A stretch of DNA of 64,000 nucleotides, from positions 1-64,000 of the forward strand of contig NZ_JAHLOS010000016.1 in the NCBI RefSeq assembly GCF_018917525.1. Reading direction: 5' to 3'. The translations under genes and the position numbers were made by a program. Of the stretch, positions 17,438 through 26,600 are shown piece by piece. The notes under the pieces are model-generated. The model searched no databases. It was not told the DNA's origin and worked only from the letters and a program-made list of their open reading frames with translations. This DNA is from Enterococcus raffinosus (GTDB lineage Bacteria > Bacillota > Bacilli > Lactobacillales > Enterococcaceae). Every line of letters begins with the position of its first letter. Within the stretch, counting starts at the first letter, position 1.

Positions 17438-18403
17438 ATGATAGCTATCTTTGTTTACAACATCCTTTTGATCATCCTTTATTCCATTACCATGGCTTTT
17501 GCGATAAATTCCTATCTAAAGAAAAAAAACAAAGTGTTCCTGTTGATCAGTCTCTATTTAGCCTTTTTTATTTTCGACAATATTATTATTTATATGACTG
17601 AGTTTATCAATACCTTTGCGCAAAGCTATGACCAATCGTTTATGAGTGCACCTGCCGTCAAAACCATTATTTTCATGGGCAATGCCTTCTTCTCCGTTTC
17701 CATTATTGCCGAATTACGGAAAGAAAAGCTCAATCGACTGCATTATACCCTCTTGATCGCTTTGGCTGTTTGGATGATCTCAGTCCCGTTGCTGCCAAAT
17801 TCTGCCTTTAAGGTTTGGCTCTACTATTTAGGAAACCAAATTTTCCTCTTTTATTTAGGCTTTTACTGCTGGCGAGGCACGAAAAAAGAGCTGCCAGATC
17901 TAAACAAAGGCTACCTAAAAAAATTATCAATCATCAGTTTTCTATTTAGCATTCTAATCGTCATTGAAGATAGCTTCGTGATTTTTAACGTCGATCAATA
18001 TAGCTCCTTAACGACTAAAATATACAATCGAAGCATCTCTGAGGATATTTTCTCTATTGTCGTCTGTCTCTTGATGATCCACTTCTTCTTGAAGGACCGG
18101 CAAGTACAGGAGGAAGTGACCCCTGAAGAACAAGAGGAAGCAGTTTTAATTCAAAAATTCTGTCATGCTCACCAATTCACGCAAAGAGAAACCGAAGTGT
18201 TTGAGCTGCTTTTATTCCATCGCACCAATCAAGAAATCGCGGATCAGCTCTTTCTGTCACTAGGCACTGTTAAAACCCACGTCCACAATATTTTCATTAA
18301 GCTGGATATTAAGAAACGAACGCAGATTTTTCCATTGTTTGAAGAGTATCAATCATCCTCTGACGAAAAAATCACTCTAAAAAAGAGCAACGATTTTTCA
18401 TAG
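17438..18403 (+). CDS. aguR: Membrane-bound LuxR-type regulator of agmatine genes
   Basis: 321 aa. The N-terminal 220 residues form about seven membrane helices; the C-terminal 65 residues are a LuxR-type helix-turn-helix (FTQRETEVFELLLFHRTNQEIADQLFLSLGTVKTHVHN). AguR of E. faecalis has the same membrane-sensor architecture and activates aguBDAC in response to agmatine and low pH. Divergent position confirms the assignment. An extended -10 (TGTTATACT, 17381-17389) lies upstream with a weak -35; GAAAGGGG is the ribosome site. The last codons lie inside the terminator hairpin. Confidence 0.92.
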   Translation: MIAIFVYNILLIILYSITMAFAINSYLKKKNKVFLLISLYLAFFIFDNIIIYMTEFINTFAQSYDQSFMSAPAVKTIIFMGNAFFSVSIIAELRKEKLNRLHYTLLIALAVWMISVPLLPNSAFKVWLYYLGNQIFLFYLGFYCWRGTKKELPDLNKGYLKKLSIISFLFSILIVIEDSFVIFNVDQYSSLTTKIYNRSISEDIFSIVVCLLMIHFFLKDRQVQEEVTPEEQEEAVLIQKFCHAHQFTQRETEVFELLLFHRTNQEIADQLFLSLGTVKTHVHNIFIKLDIKKRTQIFPLFEEYQSSSDEKITLKKSNDFS

Positions 18404-18420
18404 AAAAATCGTTGCTCTTT
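18380..18420. terminator. Terminator overlapping the aguR stop codon, bidirectional
   Basis: AAAGAGCAACGATTTTTC pairs with GAAAAATCGTTGCTCTTT across a 3-base loop containing the TAG stop. The last residues of AguR (KKSNDFS) are coded by the left arm. It serves the convergent gene on the minus strand as well. Confidence 0.9.
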
Positions 18421-18422
18421 GT

Positions 18423-19397
18423 TTAATCCTCATCTGGCTGTTCTGATGATGAACTAGAGCTTGAGCTGGATGAACTAGAGGAACGGGATGAATCTGATTC
18501 CCGTGATCGCGATTCCTCTTCGGATTTTTTCCGAGAGGATTCATCGTTCTTACTGTCATCAATGGAATCAAGGATGTCTTTATAAGAATCATAAGTCGCC
18601 TGCTTCTCTGCTAACTCTTTTTTCAGTTCTGTCAGTTCCTTGTTACGGGCAGCCAACTCTTTCGCCTGCCGCTCTTGATAGCTTTTTTCTGCTGCTGCCA
18701 TCGAGGCATCGCTTTGCTGAATTTTTGCCGCAAAGCCATCATTCTCATTAGTAAGCTGATCCTTGACTGGTGTCAGCTTCTCTAATAGTTTTTCCTTGAA
18801 CTTCCCATCTGGCAGAATCGCCAAGGTTTTTACACCCTCTAAATAATCAGTCAGCGTCAAACTAGTACCTTTATTGACTAGATTCGTTACATCCGCATCT
18901 GCATTGGTGAAATCCTTTGATTGTGTTTCTGCTATGCCGAGGATCATACTAATATCTTGACCCCAGTCCTTGTCTTTCGCGCTACTTTCCTCCAGTTCAC
19001 CTTTTAGCGTATTAATGTCTTCTTCGCTAGGCGCCTTCAGAACAGGATGGGCAGATAGATCTAACCCATTTAAAACATCCTTTTCGAAAAGCTTATTCAT
19101 TTCAACCTGGAGTTTAAAATTTTTCTTCGCTTGGTCAATATCTTCTAAGGTTTGACTTTCCCCGCTTTGACTTTTCACTTCATCTGCTAACTCATCAAAA
19201 GCTTCAGCTGAGATATCCGCTTTAAAATAGCCGGACTTTTGATCCTCATAAAGATCAGTCAAACGAGCATTTAGTTCCTTTTTGTTTTCTTTTTCTGACT
19301 GGATAACATTCTCTTGGTAAATATGATAGCCGGCAAACCCAACAGCACCTAACACAACCAGTCCTAAAATCAGCCAACCGATTGTCTTTTTGTTCAA
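18423..19397 (-). CDS. Anchored coiled-coil protein with a Ser-rich tail
   Basis: About 324 aa. One N-terminal membrane helix (about 5-27), then an extracellular helical region (30-270) with heptad-like Glu/Lys/Leu patterns, strongest at 210-270 (QERQAKELAARNKELTELKK), and a low-complexity tail of Arg/Ser/Glu then thirteen serines ending EQPDED. Not recognised as a named family. The apparent ATG AGG AGG start is itself the ribosome site; a TTG at 19397, 9 bases downstream of AGGAGG, is the more likely start. Convergent with aguR. Confidence 0.65.
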   Translation of the reverse strand: MNKKTIGWLILGLVVLGAVGFAGYHIYQENVIQSEKENKKELNARLTDLYEDQKSGYFKADISAEAFDELADEVKSQSGESQTLEDIDQAKKNFKLQVEMNKLFEKDVLNGLDLSAHPVLKAPSEEDINTLKGELEESSAKDKDWGQDISMILGIAETQSKDFTNADADVTNLVNKGTSLTLTDYLEGVKTLAILPDGKFKEKLLEKLTPVKDQLTNENDGFAAKIQQSDASMAAAEKSYQERQAKELAARNKELTELKKELAEKQATYDSYKDILDSIDDSKNDESSRKKSEEESRSRESDSSRSSSSSSSSSSSSSEQPDED

Positions 19398-19678
19398 ACC
19401 GGTTCTCCTCCTCATTCATTTCTATGTGTCCACTCTTTCCTACCCAGCTGGCCTGTTGAGCTAGCACGCAGGTGTTGATACACAATTTTCTTAATATTAT
19501 AGCATTTTAGCTATTCCAAACACAGCTTAACGCAAAATCTTTAACAAGTCTTTTTCTTTTTTGTTATTTTTGAATTATTAGAGTTTTCTCTCCACTTTGT
19601 TACTTCAAAGGATATTCTTTAACCTATTTCACAATTTTTGATAAACTCAGACTATTCTTAAAAAAAGGACTGATTTTA

Positions 19679-21073
19679 TTGGAAACACATGAAGAATTGG
19701 ATAGAGGCTTAAAAAATCGGCATGTCCAATTGATTTCAATTGGAGGAGCGATCGGTACTGGGCTCTTTCTTGGCTCAGGAAAAACCATTCAATTAACTGG
19801 TCCTTCGATTCTTCTTTCCTACACAATCACCGGCTGCATTATTTTCTTAATCATGCGCGCTTTAGGTGAACTGATGCTATCAAACTTAAATTATCATTCA
19901 TTTTTAGATTTTATCGATGACTACTTAGGGAAAAAGGCTGCCTTTGTCACAGGATGGACCTACTGGTTTTGCTGGATCGCGATTGCTATGGCTGATCTTA
20001 CAGCAACGGGGCTATACGTCAGCTATTGGTTGCCTCATATTCCTCAATGGCTGCCGGAGGTCATTGCTTTAATCTTGCTATTAGGATTGAATTTAGTTGC
20101 TGTTGGCCTTTTTGGCGAACTGGAATTTTGGTTTGCTTTGATCAAAGTCGTCGCCATCATCGCCTTGATTATCACTGGTGTTTTTATGATTTTTACTGGT
20201 TTTAAAACCAGTGCTGGTTCTGTTGATATTAGTAATTTGTGGCGGCATGGCGGTTTCTTTCCGAAAGGTGCTGGCGGCTTTGTTCTCTCGTTTCAAATGG
20301 CGACCTTTGCCTTTTGCGGGGTCGAGCTGGTTGGTTTGATCGGTGGCGAAACCGCTGCTCCAAAATCGGTGTTGCCAAAAGCGATTAATACCATTCCGCT
20401 GCGAATCATTTTGTTCTATCTAGGCTCACTATTTATGATCATGTCGATCTACCCTTGGTCAAGCTTATCTGCGGATCAAAGTCCCTTCGTTCAGGTCTTT
20501 TCCGAAATCGGGATCGCTGCGGCAGCTTCTATTGTTAACTTAGTTGTATTAAGCTCCGCCATGTCTGCTTGTAATAGCGCCATTTACAGTACCAGCCGAA
20601 TGGTCCGTTCATTAGCTCAAGAAGGTAGCGCACCCAGTCGTTTTACCAAGCTGACACGTAATCGTGTTCCGGGTAGTGCATTAGTATTCTCAACGCTCGT
20701 CATTTTTATCGCGGTTCTCTTAAACTTTTTCGTACCTAGTCATATTTTCACGATGATTAGTTCGATTGCTACAATTTGCTTTATCTTCATTTGGGGAATG
20801 ATCGTCTTTACTCACATGCGCTATCGTAAAACAAAGCCCGAATTGGCAGCCAAAAATACCTTCAAATTACCGCTGTTTCCCTATTCAAGCTATTTGATCT
20901 TTGCTTTCCTAGCTTTTGTCCTGTTCGTCCTAGCACTTGCCTCGGATACACGGGAAGCGTTGCTGTTCTCACCATTTTGGTTTATCGGTCTTCTAGTGAT
21001 TTACCATTTCAAATTCGAACGAAATAAACCGATATTTGGTAAAATTTTGCATCATTCTGACGATCTGGATTAG
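19679..21073 (+). CDS. cycA: CycA-like amino acid permease (D-Ala/D-Ser/Gly type)
   Basis: 464 aa, APC superfamily, twelve membrane helices. The sequence follows CycA closely by eye: RGLKNRHVQLISIGGAIGTG, MRALGELMLSNLNYHSF, TGWTYWFCW and FAFCGVELVGLIGGET. Imports glycine, D-alanine or D-serine with protons in the best-known homologue; the specificity here is inferred. Translation starts at a TTG with AAGGA 9 bases upstream. Monogenic, followed by a terminator. Confidence 0.85.
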   Translation: METHEELDRGLKNRHVQLISIGGAIGTGLFLGSGKTIQLTGPSILLSYTITGCIIFLIMRALGELMLSNLNYHSFLDFIDDYLGKKAAFVTGWTYWFCWIAIAMADLTATGLYVSYWLPHIPQWLPEVIALILLLGLNLVAVGLFGELEFWFALIKVVAIIALIITGVFMIFTGFKTSAGSVDISNLWRHGGFFPKGAGGFVLSFQMATFAFCGVELVGLIGGETAAPKSVLPKAINTIPLRIILFYLGSLFMIMSIYPWSSLSADQSPFVQVFSEIGIAAAASIVNLVVLSSAMSACNSAIYSTSRMVRSLAQEGSAPSRFTKLTRNRVPGSALVFSTLVIFIAVLLNFFVPSHIFTMISSIATICFIFIWGMIVFTHMRYRKTKPELAAKNTFKLPLFPYSSYLIFAFLAFVLFVLALASDTREALLFSPFWFIGLLVIYHFKFERNKPIFGKILHHSDDLD

Positions 21074-21116
21074 AAATAGTTATTTTTTCTATTGCTGATC
21101 CAATAAAAATCAAAAA

Positions 21117-21163
21117 AAAGAGCCGTCATCCAGCGTTTCAGCATTTTGGATGACGGTTCTCTT
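21117..21163. terminator. Bidirectional terminator
   Basis: AGAGCCGTCATCCA pairs with TGGATGACGGTTCTCT over a 14-base loop, with A- and T-rich flanks. It lies between the convergent permease genes. Confidence 0.85.
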
Positions 21164-21174
21164 AAATTTTGGTG

Positions 21175-22296
21175 CTATTGCTCCTCGCCACCATCTTTAA
21201 ACAAACTACTTTCGCGGCGCAGTTGATAAATTTTGTGAAGATTAATGATTAAGGTTTTGATCACCGCATACACTGGAATACAAATCAGCATGCCAACGAT
21301 TCCGGCAACACTGCCAGCTCCGATCAATACTAAAATGATCGTCAATGGGTGGATATTCAACGACTTCCCGAATAGCAGCGGTTTAATCAAATTTCCATCT
21401 AATTGCTGAATAACCAGAACGGATATGCCCATATACAGCGCTTGAAGCGGCGAAATGAACAGCCCAACGATCACTGCCGGAACAGCCCCGATGAATGGAC
21501 CAACATAAGGAATGATGTTGGTGATCCCACAAAAAAGCGCCAACAGCAAACTATATGGCTGTTTAAAAATAGTCATTGCGATAAAGCTTAAGATCCCAAT
21601 GATAAAGGCATCTAAAACCGTGCTGCTGATATAAGCAGACAGTGTTTCATTGAGCTCGCGCACCGTTTGTCGAAGTTCCTTGCGAATAGTGATAGGAAAA
21701 AATTGCGATACAGCATCTAAAAACTTATGTCCGTCTTTAAACATGAAAATCAAAATAAATGGAACGGTGAACAAGAGGACAAAGAATTTCATCGCCAAGC
21801 CAACAATTCGTGACAAACTTGAGGTCACACTGACAATCGCAAGGTTAATCAGTTTAGTAATCGTCAGGTTCGCTGAAGCCAATTGTTCTTCCAAATTGAA
21901 ATTTTTAAATTCATCTCGACTAGCCAAATCGTTTATCCAACGACCTGATTCCTCTGCATAAACGGGTAAATTTTGGGTAAGCTGAACGGTTTGTTCGATC
22001 ATTTTTGGAACAGCATTCATCATAATCAGGGCGATAATCACCGCGATCACAATAAAGGATACAAGAAAACCAACCACACGCGGCAGCCCCCCTCTTTCCT
22101 CCAAAAAAACCACGATCGGATCAAACATATAGTAAAGAAAACCCGCGATCAACAGCGGCATCAAAATCGCAGAAGCCATTCCCACGACTGGTTTAAAAAT
22201 ATTCGGCATTTGTAATAAAAAATAAATCCCGATAATCGTTAAGACAATCTCGGCAGTCCAAAAGAACAGCTTTGATTGTTTGAAACGTGACAGCAT
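21175..22296 (-). CDS. AI-2E family permease (first of a divergent pair)
   Basis: 373 aa with about eight membrane helices. Family features: the N-terminal pair of helices, a soluble helical insert (about 80-150), and the C-terminal block GITNIIPYVGPFIGAVPAV followed by QQLDGNLIKPLLFGKSLNIHPLTIIL. Members export small molecules or act as Na+/H+ antiporters; a role in AI-2 export is shown only for E. coli TqsA. Substrate unknown here. AGGAGG precedes the ATG. Divergent from a second family member. Confidence 0.85.
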   Translation of the reverse strand: MLSRFKQSKLFFWTAEIVLTIIGIYFLLQMPNIFKPVVGMASAILMPLLIAGFLYYMFDPIVVFLEERGGLPRVVGFLVSFIVIAVIIALIMMNAVPKMIEQTVQLTQNLPVYAEESGRWINDLASRDEFKNFNLEEQLASANLTITKLINLAIVSVTSSLSRIVGLAMKFFVLLFTVPFILIFMFKDGHKFLDAVSQFFPITIRKELRQTVRELNETLSAYISSTVLDAFIIGILSFIAMTIFKQPYSLLLALFCGITNIIPYVGPFIGAVPAVIVGLFISPLQALYMGISVLVIQQLDGNLIKPLLFGKSLNIHPLTIILVLIGAGSVAGIVGMLICIPVYAVIKTLIINLHKIYQLRRESSLFKDGGEEQ

Positions 22297-22520
22297 AAAA
22301 ACCTCCTAAAAACATTCTTATCCCCCAGGATATGGCTTCATCTTATCATTTATGAGGAAACGCAAGAAAGGTTTTAGTGAAAATAAAATAGAAATTTTAG
22401 ATAATTTACAGATTCACGCAATAATCCTTAATTCCAACTAAAAAAGAAGTCATTTAAGCCGATTTTTTGTCTAGCGTTTCTTTCTTCGCTACAATAAAAA
22501 GAAAAAAGGATTTGATAAAA

Positions 22521-23711
22521 ATGGAACGACCATCGACAAAAGCGACCCGTTGGATCAAGTTTATCGGCGGCCGGAACCTCATCTTTACCTTAATTGCTGG
22601 TGTTTTATTAGGCGCGTTGATTTTTGTTTTTTATCACGTACGGTTTATCTTCAACCCGCTACTAATTATCTTTAAAACCATCTTTGCGCCGGTTTTACTG
22701 TCACTGATCTTATATTATCTGTTAGACCCGATCGTTAATTATTTCGAAAAAAAGGGTGTAAAACGGATATACTCAATTATTGGCATTGTGCTTGCTTTAC
22801 TGCTGCTTTTAGGTACCTTCAGTATTTGGGCAGTGCCGAGAATCTACAGTCAGACAGCCAGTTTAGTCTCGGATTTTCCACAGCATGTCGAAAATTTTAA
22901 TCAGACATTGCAGAATCTCGCCTCAGGAACCCCTTTGGAAAGCCCAATCGAAGATGTTTTCGGCTCTCTGGAGGATGTTGTCTATCAGATCATCAATACC
23001 TTATCGAATTCATTAGGTGATTTCCAGAGCTTTATTGGCAATCTCTTTTCAACCGTCAGCGGCTTTTTCGTGATTTTATTCACGGCGCCGATTATCACTT
23101 TCTTTCTATTAAAGGATGCCCACCATTTTCATGGGTATTTCTTAAAGCTGTTACCGCCGAAATTTCGTGACGATTCCAATGAGCTGGGGGCGATCTTAAA
23201 CAGCCAAGTCGGCGATTATTTGAAAGGCCAATTTATCGTTGCTCTAGCCAATGGAGTGATCGTTTTTATCGGTTTTCCGATTATTGGTATGCCCTATAGC
23301 CTACCACTGGCAATCTTAGTCACAGTTACTTCGGTAATTCCTTATATCGGTCCTTTTATCGCTTTTGTTCCCTGTGCAGTGATCGCCGTGTTACATTCTT
23401 TCCAAATGCTGATCGGTCTGATTATTGTTTGGATCGTGGAGCAAATTTTAAATGGTAATGTAATCGAGCCAAAAGTCCTTGGCGATCAATTGAAGGTCCA
23501 TCCTGTTACTATCGTATTAGTGTTATTAGTGATGGGAAATCTCTTCGGATTGTTCGGATTGGTTTTCGGTATTCCCACCTACACGATTTTTAAAGCCTTC
23601 GGTGTCTTCCTCTTCCGTAAATTCAAGCAGCGCTACAACCGCTACTATGGAAAAGATGATGGCGAATATGAAAATACTGAGTTCTCGCAAGAAGAATACC
23701 CAAATAATTAA
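22521..23711 (+). CDS. AI-2E family permease (second of a divergent pair)
   Basis: About 396 aa, the same architecture as its divergent neighbour: VTSVIPYIGPFIAFVPCAV and EQILNGNVIEPKVLGDQLKVHPVTIVL near the C-terminus. The ORF is open for 18 more codons upstream, but AAGGA sits 10 bases before the ATG at 22521. The C-terminus is hydrophilic and Glu/Asn-rich. The two paralogues are far apart in sequence, suggesting an old duplication or separate substrates. Confidence 0.85.
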   Translation: MERPSTKATRWIKFIGGRNLIFTLIAGVLLGALIFVFYHVRFIFNPLLIIFKTIFAPVLLSLILYYLLDPIVNYFEKKGVKRIYSIIGIVLALLLLLGTFSIWAVPRIYSQTASLVSDFPQHVENFNQTLQNLASGTPLESPIEDVFGSLEDVVYQIINTLSNSLGDFQSFIGNLFSTVSGFFVILFTAPIITFFLLKDAHHFHGYFLKLLPPKFRDDSNELGAILNSQVGDYLKGQFIVALANGVIVFIGFPIIGMPYSLPLAILVTVTSVIPYIGPFIAFVPCAVIAVLHSFQMLIGLIIVWIVEQILNGNVIEPKVLGDQLKVHPVTIVLVLLVMGNLFGLFGLVFGIPTYTIFKAFGVFLFRKFKQRYNRYYGKDDGEYENTEFSQEEYPNN

Positions 23712-23738
23712 AATCTGCTCCCCTGGGGCAGATTTTTT
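23711..23738 (+). terminator. Intrinsic terminator
   Basis: AATCTGC and three C pair with GGG and GCAGATT, followed by TTTTTT. It begins at the stop codon of the second AI-2E permease. Confidence 0.85.
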
Positions 23739-23743
23739 CACAC

Positions 23744-23772
23744 GAAAAAGGAGCGAATCTCTTCGCTCCTTC
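23744..23772 (-). terminator. Terminator of the aminotransferase operon
   Basis: AAGGAGCGAA pairs with TTCGCTCCTT over a 4-base loop. Read on the minus strand it is followed by TTTTTCG. It lies just past the aminotransferase stop. Confidence 0.85.
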
Positions 23773-23775
23773 CTC

Positions 23776-24939
23776 TTATTTCAAGCGCATCACAAAACGC
23801 TCTAAACGCTGAATCGCTTCTTTTAATTCGTAAATCGAATAGGCATACGATAACCGCAGGAATCCTTCACCGCTTTTTCCAAAAGCCGATCCAGGAACGA
23901 CCGCAAGCTTCTCTTCATCTAATAGACGCAACGCGAACTCTTCACTGCTCAAGCCAAATTGACTAACCTGCGGGAAGAGATAAAACGCGCCTTTGGCTTT
24001 ATAACAAGGCAGCCCCATCTTTTCTAACGCATGATGCAGATAATTTCGACGTTCCTCATAGGACAAGCGCATCGGCTCAACGGTTTCCTGCCAATTATTT
24101 TTCAGACCTGCCAATGCCGCATATTGACTCGCTGTCGGTGCTGCCATGATCGTATACTGATGCAGCTTCAGCAGTTGCTCCATAAACACCTCTGGCCCAG
24201 CCATAAAGCCCAAACGCCAACCAGTCATCGCAAACCCTTTTGAAAATCCATTAATGACGATCGTCCGTTCACGCATTTCTGGTAGCTCCGCAATACTGGT
24301 AAACGGCTCATCGTAAACCAACTCCGCATAAATCTCATCTGTAATCACTAATAGATCATGCTTCTTCACAACATCAGCCACCTTGATCAAGGCTTCGCGA
24401 CCCATCGTTCCGCCCGTCGGATTATTGGGATAGGATAAAATCAAAATTTTACTTTTTTCAGTTATCGCTCCTTCTAATTCCTCTGGCGTCAGCATAAACT
24501 GATTCTTAGCCTGTAAGTCAATCGTCACTGGTGTCCCGCCAGCGATCTGAGTAATCGGTTCGTAGCACACAAAGCTTGGTTGAGGAATAATGACCTCATC
24601 TCCTGGATCCACAAAAATCCGCAGTGCCATATCAATCGCCTCGCTACCGCCGACTGTAACCACGACCTCGGTCTTCGGATCATACTGAACCTTGTTGCGA
24701 TAAAGCAAATACTCGCTGATTTTTTTCCGCAATTCGATCAGACCCGCATTGGCCGTATAAAATGTCCGCCCTTCCTGGATCGAACGAACCCCTTCTTGAG
24801 CCATATGAGAAGGCGTATCAAAATCCGGCTCGCCGACACCAAGGGAAATCGCATCCGGCTGATCAGAAACAATGTCAAAGAATTTTCGAATGCCTGAGGG
24901 TTGAATATCCGTGATTTTTTTCGTTAAAAAATTTCTCAT
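23776..24939 (-). CDS. PLP-dependent class I aminotransferase (AlaT-like)
   Basis: 387 aa, fold type I. Seen: GVGEPDFDTP, YTANAGLIELRKKI, the SYPNNPTGG substrate loop (about 169-177) and the PLP lysine in GFSKGFAMTGWRLGFMAG (Lys234). The family includes aspartate, alanine and aromatic aminotransferases; the pairing with an Lrp-type gene, overlapping by 4 bases, resembles Bacillus subtilis alaR-alaT (yugG-yugH), where the enzyme is alanine transaminase. That identity is inference. AGGTGA precedes the ATG. Confidence 0.85.
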   Translation of the reverse strand: MRNFLTKKITDIQPSGIRKFFDIVSDQPDAISLGVGEPDFDTPSHMAQEGVRSIQEGRTFYTANAGLIELRKKISEYLLYRNKVQYDPKTEVVVTVGGSEAIDMALRIFVDPGDEVIIPQPSFVCYEPITQIAGGTPVTIDLQAKNQFMLTPEELEGAITEKSKILILSYPNNPTGGTMGREALIKVADVVKKHDLLVITDEIYAELVYDEPFTSIAELPEMRERTIVINGFSKGFAMTGWRLGFMAGPEVFMEQLLKLHQYTIMAAPTASQYAALAGLKNNWQETVEPMRLSYEERRNYLHHALEKMGLPCYKAKGAFYLFPQVSQFGLSSEEFALRLLDEEKLAVVPGSAFGKSGEGFLRLSYAYSIYELKEAIQRLERFVMRLK

Positions 24940-25430
24940 GGGCTCACCTGAATTCTAGGGTCGGAGTCATCCTGATACATATCGATGCCCCACTCCTTAT
25001 ATTTGTCTAGCAAGAAATGCGTCTGCGTCCCTGAAACGTCAGGAATCGACGCTAAGTTGGTCGAAATAAATTTTGAGATCTCTTTGATGTTACGCCCTTG
25101 CAGCAGTAGGATAAAATCAAAGCCGCCGCTGACAAAAAAGAACGATTTGACTTCAGGAAACTTACGGACACGCTCCGCGATCTCGCGATAGCCTTCTTCA
25201 CCTTTAGGAATCGTTTGAACCTCAACTAAAGCTTCGATCCAATCATCCTCCACCTTATCCCAGTCAATCAGAGCCCGATAGCCGCAAATAATTTTTTCTT
25301 GTTCCATTCGTTTGATTTCAGCAGAAACGATCACTTCATCTTCGCCCAGCATCACCGCATATTCTTCAATACTTAACCGACAGTCGGATTCGATTAGCTT
25401 CAATAGTTGCTTGCGTTTACTTTGTTCCAT
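24936..25430 (-). CDS. Lrp/AsnC family transcriptional regulator
   Basis: 164 aa. Residues 1-60 hold the winged helix-turn-helix (LLKLIESDCRLSIEEYAVMLGEDEVIVSAEIKRME), followed by the RAM ligand domain (about 70-150: ALVEVQT..GGFDFILLLQG). First gene of an operon with the aminotransferase and likely its controller. AAGGAGA precedes the ATG. Alanine is the expected effector if the AlaR comparison holds. Confidence 0.85.
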   Translation of the reverse strand: MEQSKRKQLLKLIESDCRLSIEEYAVMLGEDEVIVSAEIKRMEQEKIICGYRALIDWDKVEDDWIEALVEVQTIPKGEEGYREIAERVRKFPEVKSFFFVSGGFDFILLLQGRNIKEISKFISTNLASIPDVSGTQTHFLLDKYKEWGIDMYQDDSDPRIQVSP

Positions 25431-25665
25431 ATGAACGTCTCCTTCAATTTAACAATTTATTAGCTTTTTTTAATCTTTCGTTTATTATTCCCAAAAAAAG
25501 AAAAACTGTCAAACTATTTCGAAAATTTCCTATGATAATTTAAATTCTATTATCTTTTCAATTTGCGAGAAAAAAATCCATTTTTTATAACACAAGTGAT
25601 CCGTTTCATAGTACAATAAACTGGATGAGCAACAAGTAAAATGCGTTAAGACAGGAGGATTGGGA

Positions 25666-25995
25666 ATGGAACAAGTAGTTGAGATGTTTATTGAAAAACA
25701 GAGGCAGCGTTTGGCTGACGGCAAGATTCGCCAAGAGGAGTACGAGGCATTTTTAGATGGGATCAATGATGCCCTCTCATTTTTAGGGATGCATTATGTA
25801 AATAGCTCGGAAACCGTCGAACAAGACGACCGCAAACCAGCAACCTTTAATGAGATCGAAGAAAAATATAAAAAATTCCGGGAAGTAGCGATGTACAAAA
25901 ACAGCTTCCTACGTGTATCAGATATCATCAAACATTCTGGTCAAATGACCGATGAACTACAAAAAATCACCAAGACAGTCAAAGAAGAGCTATAA
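25666..25995 (+). CDS. Small soluble helical protein, unknown function
   Basis: 109 aa, charged and mostly helical, no signal peptide, membrane helix or cysteine. The ATG at 25666 lies 7 bases after AGGAGG; the TTG two codons earlier is too close to that site. Family not recognised. It is transcribed alone and ended by a terminator. Confidence 0.65.
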   Translation: MEQVVEMFIEKQRQRLADGKIRQEEYEAFLDGINDALSFLGMHYVNSSETVEQDDRKPATFNEIEEKYKKFREVAMYKNSFLRVSDIIKHSGQMTDELQKITKTVKEEL

Positions 25996-26022
25996 AGAAG
26001 CGAATCATCGCTTCTTTTTTTA
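25995..26022 (+). terminator. Intrinsic terminator
   Basis: AAGAAGCGA pairs with TCGCTTCTT over a 4-base loop and is followed by seven T. It begins at the stop codon of the preceding gene. Confidence 0.88.
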
Positions 26023-26119
26023 GCTCTTCTTATGATTCAAGTTGAATCCTTCAACTGCCTTGATGGTTCTGATATAACGTTTATAATTCGAACACTTTTC
26101 TCAAGCATAAAGAAACTAC

Positions 26120-26293
26120 CTAAACCAAGTTCTCTCCATCTGAATACTCGTTGTTCATTTCCTTCTGTTCCTGCTCCGAATACCGATAGATGATTTCTTT
26201 ATCCGCCAAACTCCCTACCTGAACAAGACACATTACCGCTACGCCGATAAAGCCTCCAAGTAGAAATAATCCCAGACCAATGAGTATAGTCAT
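26120..26293 (-). CDS. DUF3789-like mini membrane protein
   Basis: 57 aa: one membrane helix with the glycine-rich pattern LIGLGLFLLGGFIGVAVMCLVQVG, then a charged tail. The GGFxGVxxMCL core is typical of DUF3789 proteins, which are usually found in conjugative elements and plasmids of Bacillota. AAAAGGGGA lies 8 bases before the ATG and a TATAAT-like -10 (complement of 26328-26333) is upstream. It stands alone with no mobile-element genes beside it, so it may be a leftover. The frame is below 60 codons and easily missed. Confidence 0.6.
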   Translation of the reverse strand: MTILIGLGLFLLGGFIGVAVMCLVQVGSLADKEIIYRYSEQEQKEMNNEYSDGENLV

Positions 26294-26600
26294 TTTCTAT
26301 TCCCCTTTTCTCAAATCTCTTACCTTAATTATACAGACGTCCGTTCAAAAAAATCTGAAAATTTTGTATAGTTTTGTGAAGTTCGTTGAGATTTGGTAAA
26401 GAAAAGGGCTAAATGGTCAACACACGAATATGGTGATACTGTTTTGACTGCATTTACTGATAAATCTGAAACACTCAAAAGGAAAAAATCCTGCGCCACA
26501 AAGGAGTTAGCTGGAACAATTTTATTATTTCCAGTGTCTAAAGCACCTTTTGCAACTGTTGAAAAAAATGGAATTAAAAGCAGGATCTTTAATGATGCTT
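26294..26600. other. Intergenic stretch without a convincing gene
   Basis: About 300 bases between the DUF3789-like gene and the next membrane gene. A TTG-started plus-strand frame of 78 codons (26393-26629) exists but has no ribosome site and reads like chance sequence. The stretch appears degenerate. Confidence 0.4.
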
